Origin: Streptomyces sp. CBMA29
Lineage (GTDB): Bacteria > Actinomycetota > Actinomycetes > Streptomycetales > Streptomycetaceae
Assembly: GCF_014596445.1 (NCBI RefSeq)
Contig: NZ_MECL01000041.1
Span: forward strand, 1-64,000
Direction: 5' to 3'
DNA: 64,000 nucleotides
The notes beneath the pieces were generated by a model that saw only the letters and a list, made by a program, of their open reading frames with translations, made no database searches and was not told the DNA's origin. Shown in pieces: positions 50,797-59,337 of the stretch. The position numbers and the translations under genes were made by a program. Numbering within the stretch: position 1 is the first letter of the stretch; every line of letters starts with the position of its first letter.

Positions 50797-52938
50797 ATGG
50801 ACAGACGGAGTTTCCTCGCGAGCGCGGCCGGTACCGCCGGTACCGTCGCGCTTCTCAACACCCCCGCGCACGCGGCAGAACCGAGCGGTCTCCCGGCGCA
50901 CGTGCCGACGCAGTCCCAGAAGCCGGCCCTCGGGGACTTTCCCAAGGCCGGTGGCAATCTGGCCAACCACAACTACTCCGGGCTCAAGCGGATCACACCG
51001 GGCAACGTCAAGAAGCTCGGCGGCGCCTGGCACATCAACCTCGAGGACGGCTCGACGAAATCGGCCCAACAGTGCGCCGTCGTCGCCCAGAACGGCGTCC
51101 TGTACGTGGCGACCACCCAGCAGAACATCTTCGCCGTCGACGGCCGGACCGGACATGTGCGGTGGAAGACCAACGTCGGTACCGCCACCACCAACATGCG
51201 CGGTGTGGCCCTGGGCCAGGGCCTGGCGTTCACCATCTCCGGCTCCAACATCATCTACGCCCTCGACCAGAAGACCGGCGCCGTCAAGTGGACCCGGCAG
51301 GTACTCATCGAGGACCAGGGTGATCCGGGCTGCGACCCGGCCAGCGGACAGTGCGGCGGCAGCAAGGGCGGCCTGGCCGGAGCGGTGGTCTACTGGGACG
51401 GCCTGATCTACGTCGGCACCCAGGGCAGTACCGCGGGCGCTCGGGGCCGCGGCTACGCCCTCAAGGCGGCCACCGGCGAGGTGGTCTGGACGTTCTTCGG
51501 TACGCCGGGGCCCGGTGAGTACGGCCACGACACCTGGGAGGGCGACACCTGGAAGACCGGGGGAGCGGTGTGCTGGATCCACCCCGCCGTCGACCCCGAA
51601 CTCGGCCTGGTCTACTGGACGTTCGGCAACCCCTATCCCCGCACCGACGGATCGACCCGCGCCGGGGACAATCTCTTCGCCAACTGCCTGGTGGCCATCG
51701 ACGCCAAAACCGGCAAGCGGCGCTGGCACTTCCAGTCGGTCCACCACGACATCTGGGACTACGACGGTGTGATGTCGCCGGTACTGGCGGACATCGAGGT
51801 CAAGGGCCGGACCCGCAAGGTCGTCGTCTACGGCAGCAAGACCGGGATGTACTACATCCTCGACCGGCGAACCGGCGACCCCGTCCACGGAATGGAGGAA
51901 CGCCCGGTCCCGCAGCACGCGTTGCAGAAGACCTCGCCGACACAGCCCTTCCCCGGCGGAGAGCCCTTCGTGGAGACCGAGCCGCGGCTGGACAAGGCCA
52001 CCCGCCCGGTGCCGTTCTACCCCACCGGAGGTCTCTTCGAGGCGCACTGGGACCGGGCCACGATCATCTTCCCCGGCGCCGGCGGAGGGGCCGACTGGTC
52101 CTCACCCTCCTTCAGCCACCGCACCGGTCTGGTCTACGTCGGCTACGGCCTGATCAACTCCGCCTACTCCAACACCCACGGGGGCCGCGTCAACACCGCG
52201 CGCCCGCTGGGCGAGTACTTCGCCGGCGGATACGTCGCCGTCGACCCGCGGACCAACACGGTCGCCTGGCGCCGCGAAGGCGACTGGTCGCTGGCCCACG
52301 GCAACGGCATCCTCTCCACCGCGGGCGGCCTGCTCTTCCAGGGCGGCCCGGACGGTGTGCTGACCGCCATGAAGGACACCGACGGCGCCCCCTTGTGGAC
52401 CTGGCAGTGCGGCGCGGGCGTCAACACCAGCCCGATGACGTACGAGGTCGACGGAGAGCAGTACGTCGCCGTCCTCGCCGGGGGCAACGGACTGCCGTAC
52501 CCCGACATCCCCAAGGGCGATCACCTGTGGGCCTTCAAGATCGGCGGGAAGGTCGGTCCCGCCGCCGCGCCCGTGCCGCCTTCCCGGCGCAACCAGATCC
52601 GTACCGCGCCCGTGACGGGGCAGACCGCCGGTGACACCGTCACGCTCGGGCGCGTCTGGGACAGCTCGAAGAACGCGCCGGGCAGCGCGGAGAGCATGGT
52701 CGCGCAGAACGCGATGGCCCCGCAGCACCTGACCGTGCCGAAGGGCACCACCGTCACGTTCACCAACCCCGCCTCGAACGCCGCGGCTCACGGCGCCGTG
52801 TCCTTCTTCGAGGGCGAGTTCGACACCGGCCTGCTCATGCCGGGCCAGTCCGCGACACACACCTTCGACACGGTCGGCGAGTTCTTCTACAACGACCCCG
52901 TCGCACCGCAGAGCACGGGGAAGATCGTCGTTTCCTAG
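50797..52938 (+). CDS. Tat-exported PQQ-dependent dehydrogenase with C-terminal cupredoxin-like domain
   Basis: This 713-residue quinoprotein should oxidise an alcohol, aldehyde or sugar outside the membrane. It begins with a Tat signal (RRSFLAS). Residues about 40-600 form an eight-bladed propeller with the PQQ alcohol-dehydrogenase segments FGNPYP...AGDNLFANCLVAIDAKTGKRRWHFQ and HHDIWDYDG. A cupredoxin-like domain ends the protein (about 630-713). There the copper-binding loop is altered: YNDPVAPQSTG stands where plastocyanins have Y-H-C-x-x-H-x-x-M. No heme c motif (CxxCH) is present, so the electron acceptor is unclear. GAGGG precedes the ATG. It is followed by the genes that make its cofactor. 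Confidence 0.92.
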   Translation: MDRRSFLASAAGTAGTVALLNTPAHAAEPSGLPAHVPTQSQKPALGDFPKAGGNLANHNYSGLKRITPGNVKKLGGAWHINLEDGSTKSAQQCAVVAQNGVLYVATTQQNIFAVDGRTGHVRWKTNVGTATTNMRGVALGQGLAFTISGSNIIYALDQKTGAVKWTRQVLIEDQGDPGCDPASGQCGGSKGGLAGAVVYWDGLIYVGTQGSTAGARGRGYALKAATGEVVWTFFGTPGPGEYGHDTWEGDTWKTGGAVCWIHPAVDPELGLVYWTFGNPYPRTDGSTRAGDNLFANCLVAIDAKTGKRRWHFQSVHHDIWDYDGVMSPVLADIEVKGRTRKVVVYGSKTGMYYILDRRTGDPVHGMEERPVPQHALQKTSPTQPFPGGEPFVETEPRLDKATRPVPFYPTGGLFEAHWDRATIIFPGAGGGADWSSPSFSHRTGLVYVGYGLINSAYSNTHGGRVNTARPLGEYFAGGYVAVDPRTNTVAWRREGDWSLAHGNGILSTAGGLLFQGGPDGVLTAMKDTDGAPLWTWQCGAGVNTSPMTYEVDGEQYVAVLAGGNGLPYPDIPKGDHLWAFKIGGKVGPAAAPVPPSRRNQIRTAPVTGQTAGDTVTLGRVWDSSKNAPGSAESMVAQNAMAPQHLTVPKGTTVTFTNPASNAAAHGAVSFFEGEFDTGLLMPGQSATHTFDTVGEFFYNDPVAPQSTGKIVVS

Positions 52939-52985
52939 CGGCCTCGCCACGAACCCCGCTCAGACACAGAGGAGACCTCACGACG

Positions 52986-53978
52986 ATGTCAGGAAAACTC
53001 TCGCGCGTCAGACCCCTGCGGCCGCTGTCGGCCGTGCTCACCACACTCGGCATGGCACTCGCCATGGTCGTGGCCCTGATCTCCACCGGCACGCTCAGCG
53101 TGGCCCACGACCGGATCGGCGACGGCGCCAAGAACCTGGGCGATCCCGACTACGGGGTGTGCCGGGGCACGAATCCGGACTGCTACCACGACTGGGGCAA
53201 CTTCAGCCCGGCCAAGGGCTACAAGATCCTTCTCTACACCCGCAGCGCGGGCCCCCGCCACGCCGACCTCGGCCCGGCGCTTGCCGCGGGGATGAACCCG
53301 CCGCTCACCGCCGCCAACGTGGTGCAGAACTCCCTCATCACGATGGGCCGGCAGCACGGCTTCGGCGTCGACTACACCGAGGACGTCACCCAACTCGCCT
53401 CACCCGCGACCCTGTTCAAGTACAACGCTGTCGTCTTCTTCTCCACCAGCCGGGACGCCCTCGACGACTCGGCCCAGACCTCGCTGCGCCAGTACATCCG
53501 CGGCGGTGGCGGATTCGTCGGCATCCACAACGCGTTCGGCACCGAGTACAACTGGCCCTGGTACGAGGGCCTGCTCGGAAACGCGAACTTCTACGACCAC
53601 GGACCCGAGCAGAGCGGCACGGTCGTCACCACCGACCACAAGGACGTCTCCACCAAGTCCCTTCCCAAGAGGTGGACCTTCTCCGACGAGTGGTACAACC
53701 TCATCCCGGCCCCGACCAAGGTGCGCGTCCTGGCCACCGTGGACGAGAGCACCCTGGCCAAGGGCGTGACCGGCAACTACAAGGACCCCGGGATGGGCCG
53801 CAACCACCCCGTCGCATGGTGCCAGTACTACGACGGCGGTCGCGCCTGGCTCACCACGCTCGGCCACGACGCCAAGGACTTCTCCACCGACGGATCGTTC
53901 CCCGGGGCGGCCGAGTTCCAGAAGCTGATCCTGGGCGGCATCCAGTCGGCCATGGGCCAGGCACCCTTCTGCCGCTGA
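52986..53978 (+). CDS. Secreted or anchored ThuA-like protein
   Basis: This 330-residue protein starts with a hydrophobic segment (about residues 14-38) that is a signal peptide or anchor. It then has a ThuA-like glutamine-amidotransferase fold: ILLYTRSAGPRH, YNAVVFFSTS, RGGGGFVGIHNAFG and FSDEWYNL, with VAWCQYYDGGRAWLTTLGHD at the end. Such domains occur beside sugar-oxidising enzymes, but their reaction is mostly unknown. GGAG precedes the ATG. It lies between the PQQ dehydrogenase and pqqA and is probably co-transcribed with both. Confidence 0.9.
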   Translation: MSGKLSRVRPLRPLSAVLTTLGMALAMVVALISTGTLSVAHDRIGDGAKNLGDPDYGVCRGTNPDCYHDWGNFSPAKGYKILLYTRSAGPRHADLGPALAAGMNPPLTAANVVQNSLITMGRQHGFGVDYTEDVTQLASPATLFKYNAVVFFSTSRDALDDSAQTSLRQYIRGGGGFVGIHNAFGTEYNWPWYEGLLGNANFYDHGPEQSGTVVTTDHKDVSTKSLPKRWTFSDEWYNLIPAPTKVRVLATVDESTLAKGVTGNYKDPGMGRNHPVAWCQYYDGGRAWLTTLGHDAKDFSTDGSFPGAAEFQKLILGGIQSAMGQAPFCR

Positions 53979-54015
53979 CCAGACAGCGGCCCCACTCCGA
54001 AAGGCAGGAATCCCC

Positions 54016-54171
54016 ATGTTCACCTCTACCTCCACCTCGAACCCGACCGAACAGCGGCCCCAGCAGCGGACCGCTCCCGCCCCCGCCACCGACGCCGCCT
54101 GGCGGACGCCGAGTTACACCGTCGTCGAGACGGCGCTCGAAGTCACGGGCTACTCGCTGATCACGCGCTGA
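54016..54171 (+). CDS. pqqA: PqqA, precursor peptide of the cofactor PQQ
   Basis: This 51-codon gene lies in the correct place, just before pqqB. The peptide ends WRTPSYTVVETALEVTGYSLITR. The pair of residues that become PQQ is seen as E-V-T-G-Y (E-x3-Y), the motif of all PqqA peptides, with YTVVETALEV in the usual place before it. It is about twice as long as classical PqqA (23-30 residues) because of a Thr/Pro/Gln-rich N-terminal part. AGGCAGGA lies upstream of the ATG. PqqE should crosslink the Glu and Tyr. Confidence 0.88.
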   Translation: MFTSTSTSNPTEQRPQQRTAPAPATDAAWRTPSYTVVETALEVTGYSLITR

Positions 54172-54181
54172 CCACCACGCC

Positions 54182-55081
54182 ATGCTGCTGCACGTTCTCG
54201 GTACGGCGGCGGGGGGAGCGGTCCCTCAGTGGAACTGTGCGTGCACCGGATGCTCCGGTGCACGCACCCACCCGCACTGGCGCCGCCGCCACGCCGCCCT
54301 CGCCGTCACAGGTCCGGGCGAGGACGGCTGGCTCATGGTCAACGCCACCCCCGACATCACCGATCAGATGGAGGCACACCCGGGCCTTCGCCCCGGACCG
54401 GCCGGACCCCGTACGCCGGTCGTCACCATCGTCCTCACCGACGCGGAACTCGACCACACTCTGGGAATCGCCAGGCTCCGCGAAGCGTCCCGCATCGAAA
54501 TCCATGCGACGGAACCCGTGCGCTGGGCCCTGCGGGAACGGCTGCGGCTGGACTCCGTACTGGCGCCCTACACCGATCTCGTATGGCGCGACCTGCCGTT
54601 GACCGGGTCCGGCGCGACCCTGACCCTGTGCGGGACGGACGTCACCGCCGTACCGCTGTCCGACAAACGACCCCGCTACGCGGCGGACGGCGAGGCCGGC
54701 GCTCCATGGGTGACCGCGCTGCGCCTGTCCGATCCCGGCGGCGGGGCCACGGCCCTCTACGCTCCTGCCCTGGCCCGCTGGAGCCCGGAATTCGCCACGC
54801 AACTCGCCACCTGTGACTGCGTGTTGCTCGACGGCACCTTCTGGGACGACGACGAGCCGGTGCGCGCCGGCTTCTCCGCCCGCACGGCTCGGGGCATGGG
54901 GCACCTTCCGATCACCGGGGACGGCGGGACCGCCGAGCGGCTGTCCGGAACGGCCGCCCGGTGCCTCTACACCCACCTCAACAACACGAACCCGCTGGTC
55001 GACCCGGACGCGCCACAGCACGAGCAGCTCCGACGGCACGGCCTGGAGGCGGCACAGGACGGAATGGTGATCTCCCTATGA
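54182..55081 (+). CDS. pqqB: PqqB, PQQ biosynthesis protein
   Basis: This 299-residue metallo-beta-lactamase-fold protein has the PqqB start LHVLGTAAGGAVPQWNCACTGC, with its conserved cysteines, and LTDAELDHTLG in place of the usual HxHxDH metal motif, as is normal for PqqB. LLDGTFWDDDE and GHLPI also match. PqqB is thought to hydroxylate the crosslinked intermediate; this is from family knowledge. Its stop overlaps the pqqC start. Confidence 0.94.
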   Translation: MLLHVLGTAAGGAVPQWNCACTGCSGARTHPHWRRRHAALAVTGPGEDGWLMVNATPDITDQMEAHPGLRPGPAGPRTPVVTIVLTDAELDHTLGIARLREASRIEIHATEPVRWALRERLRLDSVLAPYTDLVWRDLPLTGSGATLTLCGTDVTAVPLSDKRPRYAADGEAGAPWVTALRLSDPGGGATALYAPALARWSPEFATQLATCDCVLLDGTFWDDDEPVRAGFSARTARGMGHLPITGDGGTAERLSGTAARCLYTHLNNTNPLVDPDAPQHEQLRRHGLEAAQDGMVISL

Positions 55082-55833
55082 CCACGGCATCAACCCAGTC
55101 GGCGCCGGTGCCCGTCGCGGACGACCTCGAGGCACGCCTGCGCGACGTCGCCCGGCGCCGGTACCACGACCGCCACCCCTTCAACGTCCGCATGCACGCG
55201 GGGTCGCTCACCCGGTCGGAACTGCGCACCTGGGTCGCCAACCGCTTCTACTACCAACGCCACATCCCGATCAAGGACGCCCTGATCGTCTCCCAACTCG
55301 ACGACCCCGCCATGCGCCGCGCATGGCTGCGCCGCATACAGGACCACGACGGCACGCGGGAGGGAGAAGGCGGCATCGAGCGGTGGCTCCGGCTCGGCGA
55401 AGCCGTCGGACTGGACCGCCGCTCGATGGCCGACGGCGACTCGGTCCTGCCGGGAGTGCGGTTCGCCGTCGACGGCTACGTCAACTTCTGCCGCCTGCGA
55501 CCGGTGCTTGAGGCGGTCGCCTCCTCGCTCACCGAACTGTCCGCGCCCGACCTCATGGTGACCAGAATCGAAGCCTTCACGCGCCACTACCGATGGATCG
55601 AGCCCGCCGGGCTCGCCTACTTCCACAGCCGCGTACCCCAAGGACGCCGGGACGGATCCGAGGCCCTGGAGTGGGTCCGGCAGTGGGCACGTACACCCGA
55701 AGAACAGGACAGAGCGGTACGCGCGCTGTCCTTCAAGTGCGATGTGCTCTGGTCCCTGCTCACCAGCATCGACCAGGCGGGTTCGCACGAGGCGAGCTTC
55801 CACGAGACAGGTTCGTACGAGGTGGCGCGATGA
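55078..55833 (+). CDS. pqqC: PqqC, pyrroloquinoline-quinone synthase
   Basis: This 251-residue helical oxidase (TENA/THI-4-like fold) makes the last ring-closing oxidation in PQQ formation without a metal. The segments RYHDRHPFNVRMHAGSL, WVANRFYYQRHIPIKDALI and RHYRWIEPAGLAYF are characteristic. ATG 55078 overlaps the pqqB stop (ATGA). The C-terminus holds a repetitive EASFHETGSYE tail. pqqD overlaps its end. Confidence 0.94.
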   Translation: MTTASTQSAPVPVADDLEARLRDVARRRYHDRHPFNVRMHAGSLTRSELRTWVANRFYYQRHIPIKDALIVSQLDDPAMRRAWLRRIQDHDGTREGEGGIERWLRLGEAVGLDRRSMADGDSVLPGVRFAVDGYVNFCRLRPVLEAVASSLTELSAPDLMVTRIEAFTRHYRWIEPAGLAYFHSRVPQGRRDGSEALEWVRQWARTPEEQDRAVRALSFKCDVLWSLLTSIDQAGSHEASFHETGSYEVAR

Positions 55834-56132
55834 CATTGCCCGATCCCGATCCCGATCCCGACCCCGGTGCCGAACCGGACACCTGGCGGCCCCGGCTCGC
55901 GCCCGGCGTCGTACTCCACCACGAGGCCAAGCGGGCCAAGGACCTGCTTCTGCTCCCGGAACGCGTCGTCGTCCTCGAAGGCGCCTCGGCGCGGATCATC
56001 GCCTTGTGCGACGGAAGCCGCAGCGTACGGACGATCGTGGCGGAACTGCTCGCGCACTACCCCGAAGCGCCCGTCGAGGCCGAGGCCACCGCTTTCCTTC
56101 ACGACCTGAGGCGAAAGAGGTGGATGCGATGA
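55830..56132 (+). CDS. pqqD: PqqD, peptide chaperone
   Basis: This 100-residue protein binds PqqA and presents it to PqqE. The PqqD fold is seen in WRPRLAPGVVLHHEAKRAKDLLLLPERVVVLEG, then ALCDGSRSVRTIVAELLAHYP. The N-terminus has a PDPDPDPDP run coded by a hexanucleotide repeat. Both ends overlap the neighbours by 4 bases. In some bacteria pqqC and pqqD are fused; here they are separate but coupled. Confidence 0.93.
   Translation: MTLPDPDPDPDPGAEPDTWRPRLAPGVVLHHEAKRAKDLLLLPERVVVLEGASARIIALCDGSRSVRTIVAELLAHYPEAPVEAEATAFLHDLRRKRWMR
55839..55862 (+). repeat. Hexanucleotide repeat in pqqD
   Basis: Four units of CCCGAT/CCCGAC code Pro-Asp repeats in the N-terminus of PqqD. Changes in copy number keep the frame. 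Confidence 0.6.
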
Positions 56133-57283
56133 CGACCGGGCCACCCGCCCCCTGGGCGCTCCTCGCCGAACTCACCCATTCCTGCCCGCTCCAGTGCGGC
56201 TACTGCTCCAACCCCGTCGAGCTCACTCGGCGTTCCCAGGAGTTGTCCACGGACACCTGGGTGCGGGTCCTGCGCGAAGCCGCCGACCTCGGTGTCGTCC
56301 AAACGCACCTGTCCGGAGGAGAACCGCTGCTCCGCCGGGACCTGGACGTCCTGGTCGCCGCGGCCTCGGAAGCCGGCGTCTACACCCAACTCGTCACCAG
56401 CGGCCTCGGACTGGACGGCAGCCGTCTGGCGGCGTTGACCGACGCGGGTCTGCGCAGCGTCCAACTGTCCGTCCAGCACTCCGACCAGCGGGCATCCGAT
56501 CTGATCGCGGGAACCCGGTCCTTCCACGCGAAGGAGCGAGCCGCCGCGGCCGTACGAGAGTCCGGCCTCCCGCTGGGTGTCAACGTCGTCCTGCACCGCC
56601 GCAATCTCGACGCGCTGGACGGCCTCATCGAACTCGCCGTCAACTGGGGCGCCGAGCGCGTGGAACTGGCGAACACACAGTTCTACGGATGGGGACTGCT
56701 CAACCGCACCGCCCTGATGCCCACCCGCGCGCAACTCGCGACGGCCGCAGCCAGCGTCGAGCGGTGGCGAGAGCGGCTGGCGGGCACGACCGAGATCGTC
56801 TGGGTACTGCCGGACTACTTCGAGGGCGTGGCCAAGCGGTGCATGGGCGGATGGGGCTCGGTCTCCCTCACCGTCGCCCCTGACGGCACCGTCCTGCCGT
56901 GCCCGGCGGCGGCATCCCTGCCGAACCTGGACCCGCCCAACGTCCGTGATCACCCGCTCGACTGGATCTGGTCCCGGTCTGAAACGTTCAACGTCTACCG
57001 AGGCACGGACTGGATGCAAGAGCCCTGCCGCACCTGCCTGCACCGTGACGAAGACCTCGGCGGCTGCCGGTGCCAGGCGCTGGCCCTGACCGGCGACGCG
57101 ACCCGCGCCGACCCCGCCTGCTCGCTCTCCCCCGACCACGCCGCGCTCAGCACCTTGGCCGTCTCCGGACCGTCTACGGTCACCGGCCCGCTGATACCGA
57201 GAAGACCTGGCGGGGCCCGTCCCGCCGCGCCCGTCGCGACCCCGGAAGCGGAGCGGAGCACCGCCCCCATCACGACGGTTTGA
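56129..57283 (+). CDS. pqqE: PqqE, radical SAM crosslinking enzyme
   Basis: This 384-residue radical SAM enzyme joins the Glu and Tyr side chains of PqqA. The radical SAM cluster motif CPLQCGYC places cysteines at residues 19, 23 and 26, followed by LSGGEPLLR. The SPASM part has further cysteines in KRCMGGWG, VLPCPAAAS and EPCRTCLHRDEDLGGCRCQA. The C-terminal 40 residues are extra and Pro/Ala-rich. It overlaps pqqD by 4 bases and ends the pqq operon. Confidence 0.95.
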   Translation: MTTGPPAPWALLAELTHSCPLQCGYCSNPVELTRRSQELSTDTWVRVLREAADLGVVQTHLSGGEPLLRRDLDVLVAAASEAGVYTQLVTSGLGLDGSRLAALTDAGLRSVQLSVQHSDQRASDLIAGTRSFHAKERAAAAVRESGLPLGVNVVLHRRNLDALDGLIELAVNWGAERVELANTQFYGWGLLNRTALMPTRAQLATAAASVERWRERLAGTTEIVWVLPDYFEGVAKRCMGGWGSVSLTVAPDGTVLPCPAAASLPNLDPPNVRDHPLDWIWSRSETFNVYRGTDWMQEPCRTCLHRDEDLGGCRCQALALTGDATRADPACSLSPDHAALSTLAVSGPSTVTGPLIPRRPGGARPAAPVATPEAERSTAPITTV

Positions 57284-57310
57284 TCCCACGGGGAAGGAGG
57301 ACCGGGCGTC

Positions 57311-58189
57311 ATGAAATCGTTCACATACGGGCTGATCGGCTCCGGCATCGCAGCGTCGCTGTCCCCGGTGCTGCACGAATCCGAAGGCGCGCACCACGAC
57401 ATAGCACTGTCCTACGTCCTGATCGAAACCGACGCCCGGACCGCAGACCTGGGACAGGTGATCGCCCACGCCGAAGACAGCGGCTACGCCGGCCTCAACA
57501 TCACGCATCCCTTCAAACAGGCCGTCCTGTCCGAACTGGACGAACTGTCGGCGGAGGCTGCCGAAATCGGTGCGGTCAATACGGTCGTCCTGCGCGATGG
57601 ACGCCGCATCGGGCACAACACCGACGTCATCGGCTTCTCACGGAGTTTCCGGCAGGGCCTTCCCGATGTGGCCCGCCACCAGGTCGTGCAACTGGGTGCG
57701 GGCGGCGCCGGCGCGGCCGTCGCACAAGCGCTGCTGCGCGCAGACGTCGTGCGACTGCTGCTCCACGACCCCGACCGCGACAGGGCCGCCGACCTTGCCG
57801 CTGCCCTGGAGAGAAGATTCGGCGCCGGTCGGGCCGCCTCCATCGGACCGGACACGCTCGCCACCGCTGTCCCCGCGGCGGACGGCCTGGTGAATGCCAG
57901 CGCCGTCGGCATGGCCGCACATCCCGGAACGCCTCTCGACGTGACCCTGCTCCAGCCACACCACTGGGTCGCCGACGTGATCTACATGCCCCTGCGCACG
58001 CGGCTGCTCCTGGAAGCCGCCGCCCGGGGCCTGCCAACGCTCAACGGCGTCGGCATGTGCGTGTTCCAGGCCGCAGAGGCATTCGCCCTCATCACCGGAC
58101 TCCGCCCCGACGTCGACCGCATGTCCCGACAGGTCGCGCCATACCTGAGAAGCAGTCGCGCCATCGAGGGTGGTCTCCCGGCCGGGTGA
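57311..58189 (+). CDS. Shikimate/quinate dehydrogenase-like (AroE family)
   Basis: This 292-residue enzyme has the AroE two-domain fold: YGLIGSGIAASLSPVLHE at the start, the catalytic lysine in NITHPFKQ, then NTDVIGFSRSF and LGAGGAGAAVAQAL for NAD(P) binding. The aspartate in HNTD is the other catalytic residue. A GGAAGGAGG site precedes the ATG. It lies 27 bp after pqqE and is probably in the same operon. It may use quinate or shikimate as carbon source rather than belong to the aromatic amino-acid pathway, because PQQ enzymes oxidise quinate in other bacteria. That is inference. Confidence 0.9.
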   Translation: MKSFTYGLIGSGIAASLSPVLHESEGAHHDIALSYVLIETDARTADLGQVIAHAEDSGYAGLNITHPFKQAVLSELDELSAEAAEIGAVNTVVLRDGRRIGHNTDVIGFSRSFRQGLPDVARHQVVQLGAGGAGAAVAQALLRADVVRLLLHDPDRDRAADLAAALERRFGAGRAASIGPDTLATAVPAADGLVNASAVGMAAHPGTPLDVTLLQPHHWVADVIYMPLRTRLLLEAAARGLPTLNGVGMCVFQAAEAFALITGLRPDVDRMSRQVAPYLRSSRAIEGGLPAG

Positions 58190-58308
58190 TCTTCGGTTGG
58201 GGCGCGCACGGAGACAGGGCCTCCGGCGGTACCCGTGAGGTCGGCCGCTCCCCCGATCGGTGCCTGATGTGCGTTCCTGCGGGAAGTCGGCCCGCACTCA
58301 GCGCGTCC

Positions 58309-59214
58309 TCAGGCAAAGGTGTCGCAGGCCCCGAGAGTGCCGGACTTGTAGCCCCTGCTGAACCACTGCTGGCGCTGCGCCGCCGAACCGTGGGTCCAGG
58401 TGTCCGGCGTGACCTTGCCCTGGTACTTCTGCTGGATCCGGTCGTCGCCGACAGCGGCGGCCGCGTCCAGGCCCAGATTGATGTCGGCCTGGGTCAGATC
58501 GGTGATCAGCGGCTTTCCGCTCTGGGGATCCGGTGTGGTGGTGGCGTGGTGGGCCCAGATCCCGGCATAGCAGTCCGCCTGGAGCTCGAGTTTCACCGAG
58601 CCGCTGTTCTCGCCCTGACCGCTGCCGCGGGAGATGGTGCCGCTGAGGTCCTGGATATGGTGCCCGTATTCGTGCGCGATGACGTACGCCTCGGCGAAGG
58701 GGCCGCCCTTGGCTCCGTAGGTGCCGCTGAGCTCGTCGAAGAACCCGAGGTCGAGGTAGACCTTGTCGTCGGCGGAGCAGTAGAAGGGGCCGACCTCCGA
58801 CGTCGCCTCACCGCACCCGGTGTTGACCCTGTCGGTGAACAGCCAGGTCGGGGCCTGGGCGTAGGACTTTCCCGCGGCCGTCTCCGTCTGCTTCCAGAAC
58901 GCCTGCACGCTGTCGACCACGGCCACGATCCGGCAGTCCTCCTTCTTGTTGGCATCCGCGCCGGTCCGGCACTCCGCCGCCAGGTCACCGGCCGCGGTGC
59001 CCTGGGATCCACCGGATCGGGCGGCGCTGCCGGATGTTCCGTCCGAGCTGAGCAGACCCGGGTCGACCCCGAACACCACCGAGGCGATCACGACCAGCAG
59101 GCCGATCACCCCACCGCCTACTGTCTTTCCGCCACCGGGTATGCCGCCAAGGGCCCCACCCCGATTGTCCTGAACCTCGGAGGTGTCCAGTGCGGCATCA
59201 TCGTCGAACTGCAT
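58309..59214 (-). CDS. Neutral zinc metallopeptidase-like protein (YpfJ family)
   Basis: This 301-residue protein has one membrane segment (GGGVIGLLVVIASVVFG) near residue 35 and an outer domain with the zinc motif HEYGHH and the later ELQADCYAGIWAHH. The family (PF04228) has predicted peptidase activity. I chose ATG 59214 because GAGGGAG lies upstream; ATG 59232 is an alternative. It lies convergent to the PQQ block and looks unrelated to it. Confidence 0.88.
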   Translation of the reverse strand: MQFDDDAALDTSEVQDNRGGALGGIPGGGKTVGGGVIGLLVVIASVVFGVDPGLLSSDGTSGSAARSGGSQGTAAGDLAAECRTGADANKKEDCRIVAVVDSVQAFWKQTETAAGKSYAQAPTWLFTDRVNTGCGEATSEVGPFYCSADDKVYLDLGFFDELSGTYGAKGGPFAEAYVIAHEYGHHIQDLSGTISRGSGQGENSGSVKLELQADCYAGIWAHHATTTPDPQSGKPLITDLTQADINLGLDAAAAVGDDRIQQKYQGKVTPDTWTHGSAAQRQQWFSRGYKSGTLGACDTFA

Positions 59215-59337
59215 CAGCTGACTCTCCCTCATGGCGCGCCAGTCCGCCTTGCGTCGCCGGGGACGCCTACCCCGCCGAAAGGAACCCACCCCGGCGGGCC
59301 CGGCCGCCGTCCTGAGCCCCCGGGCGGCCGGCGGATC

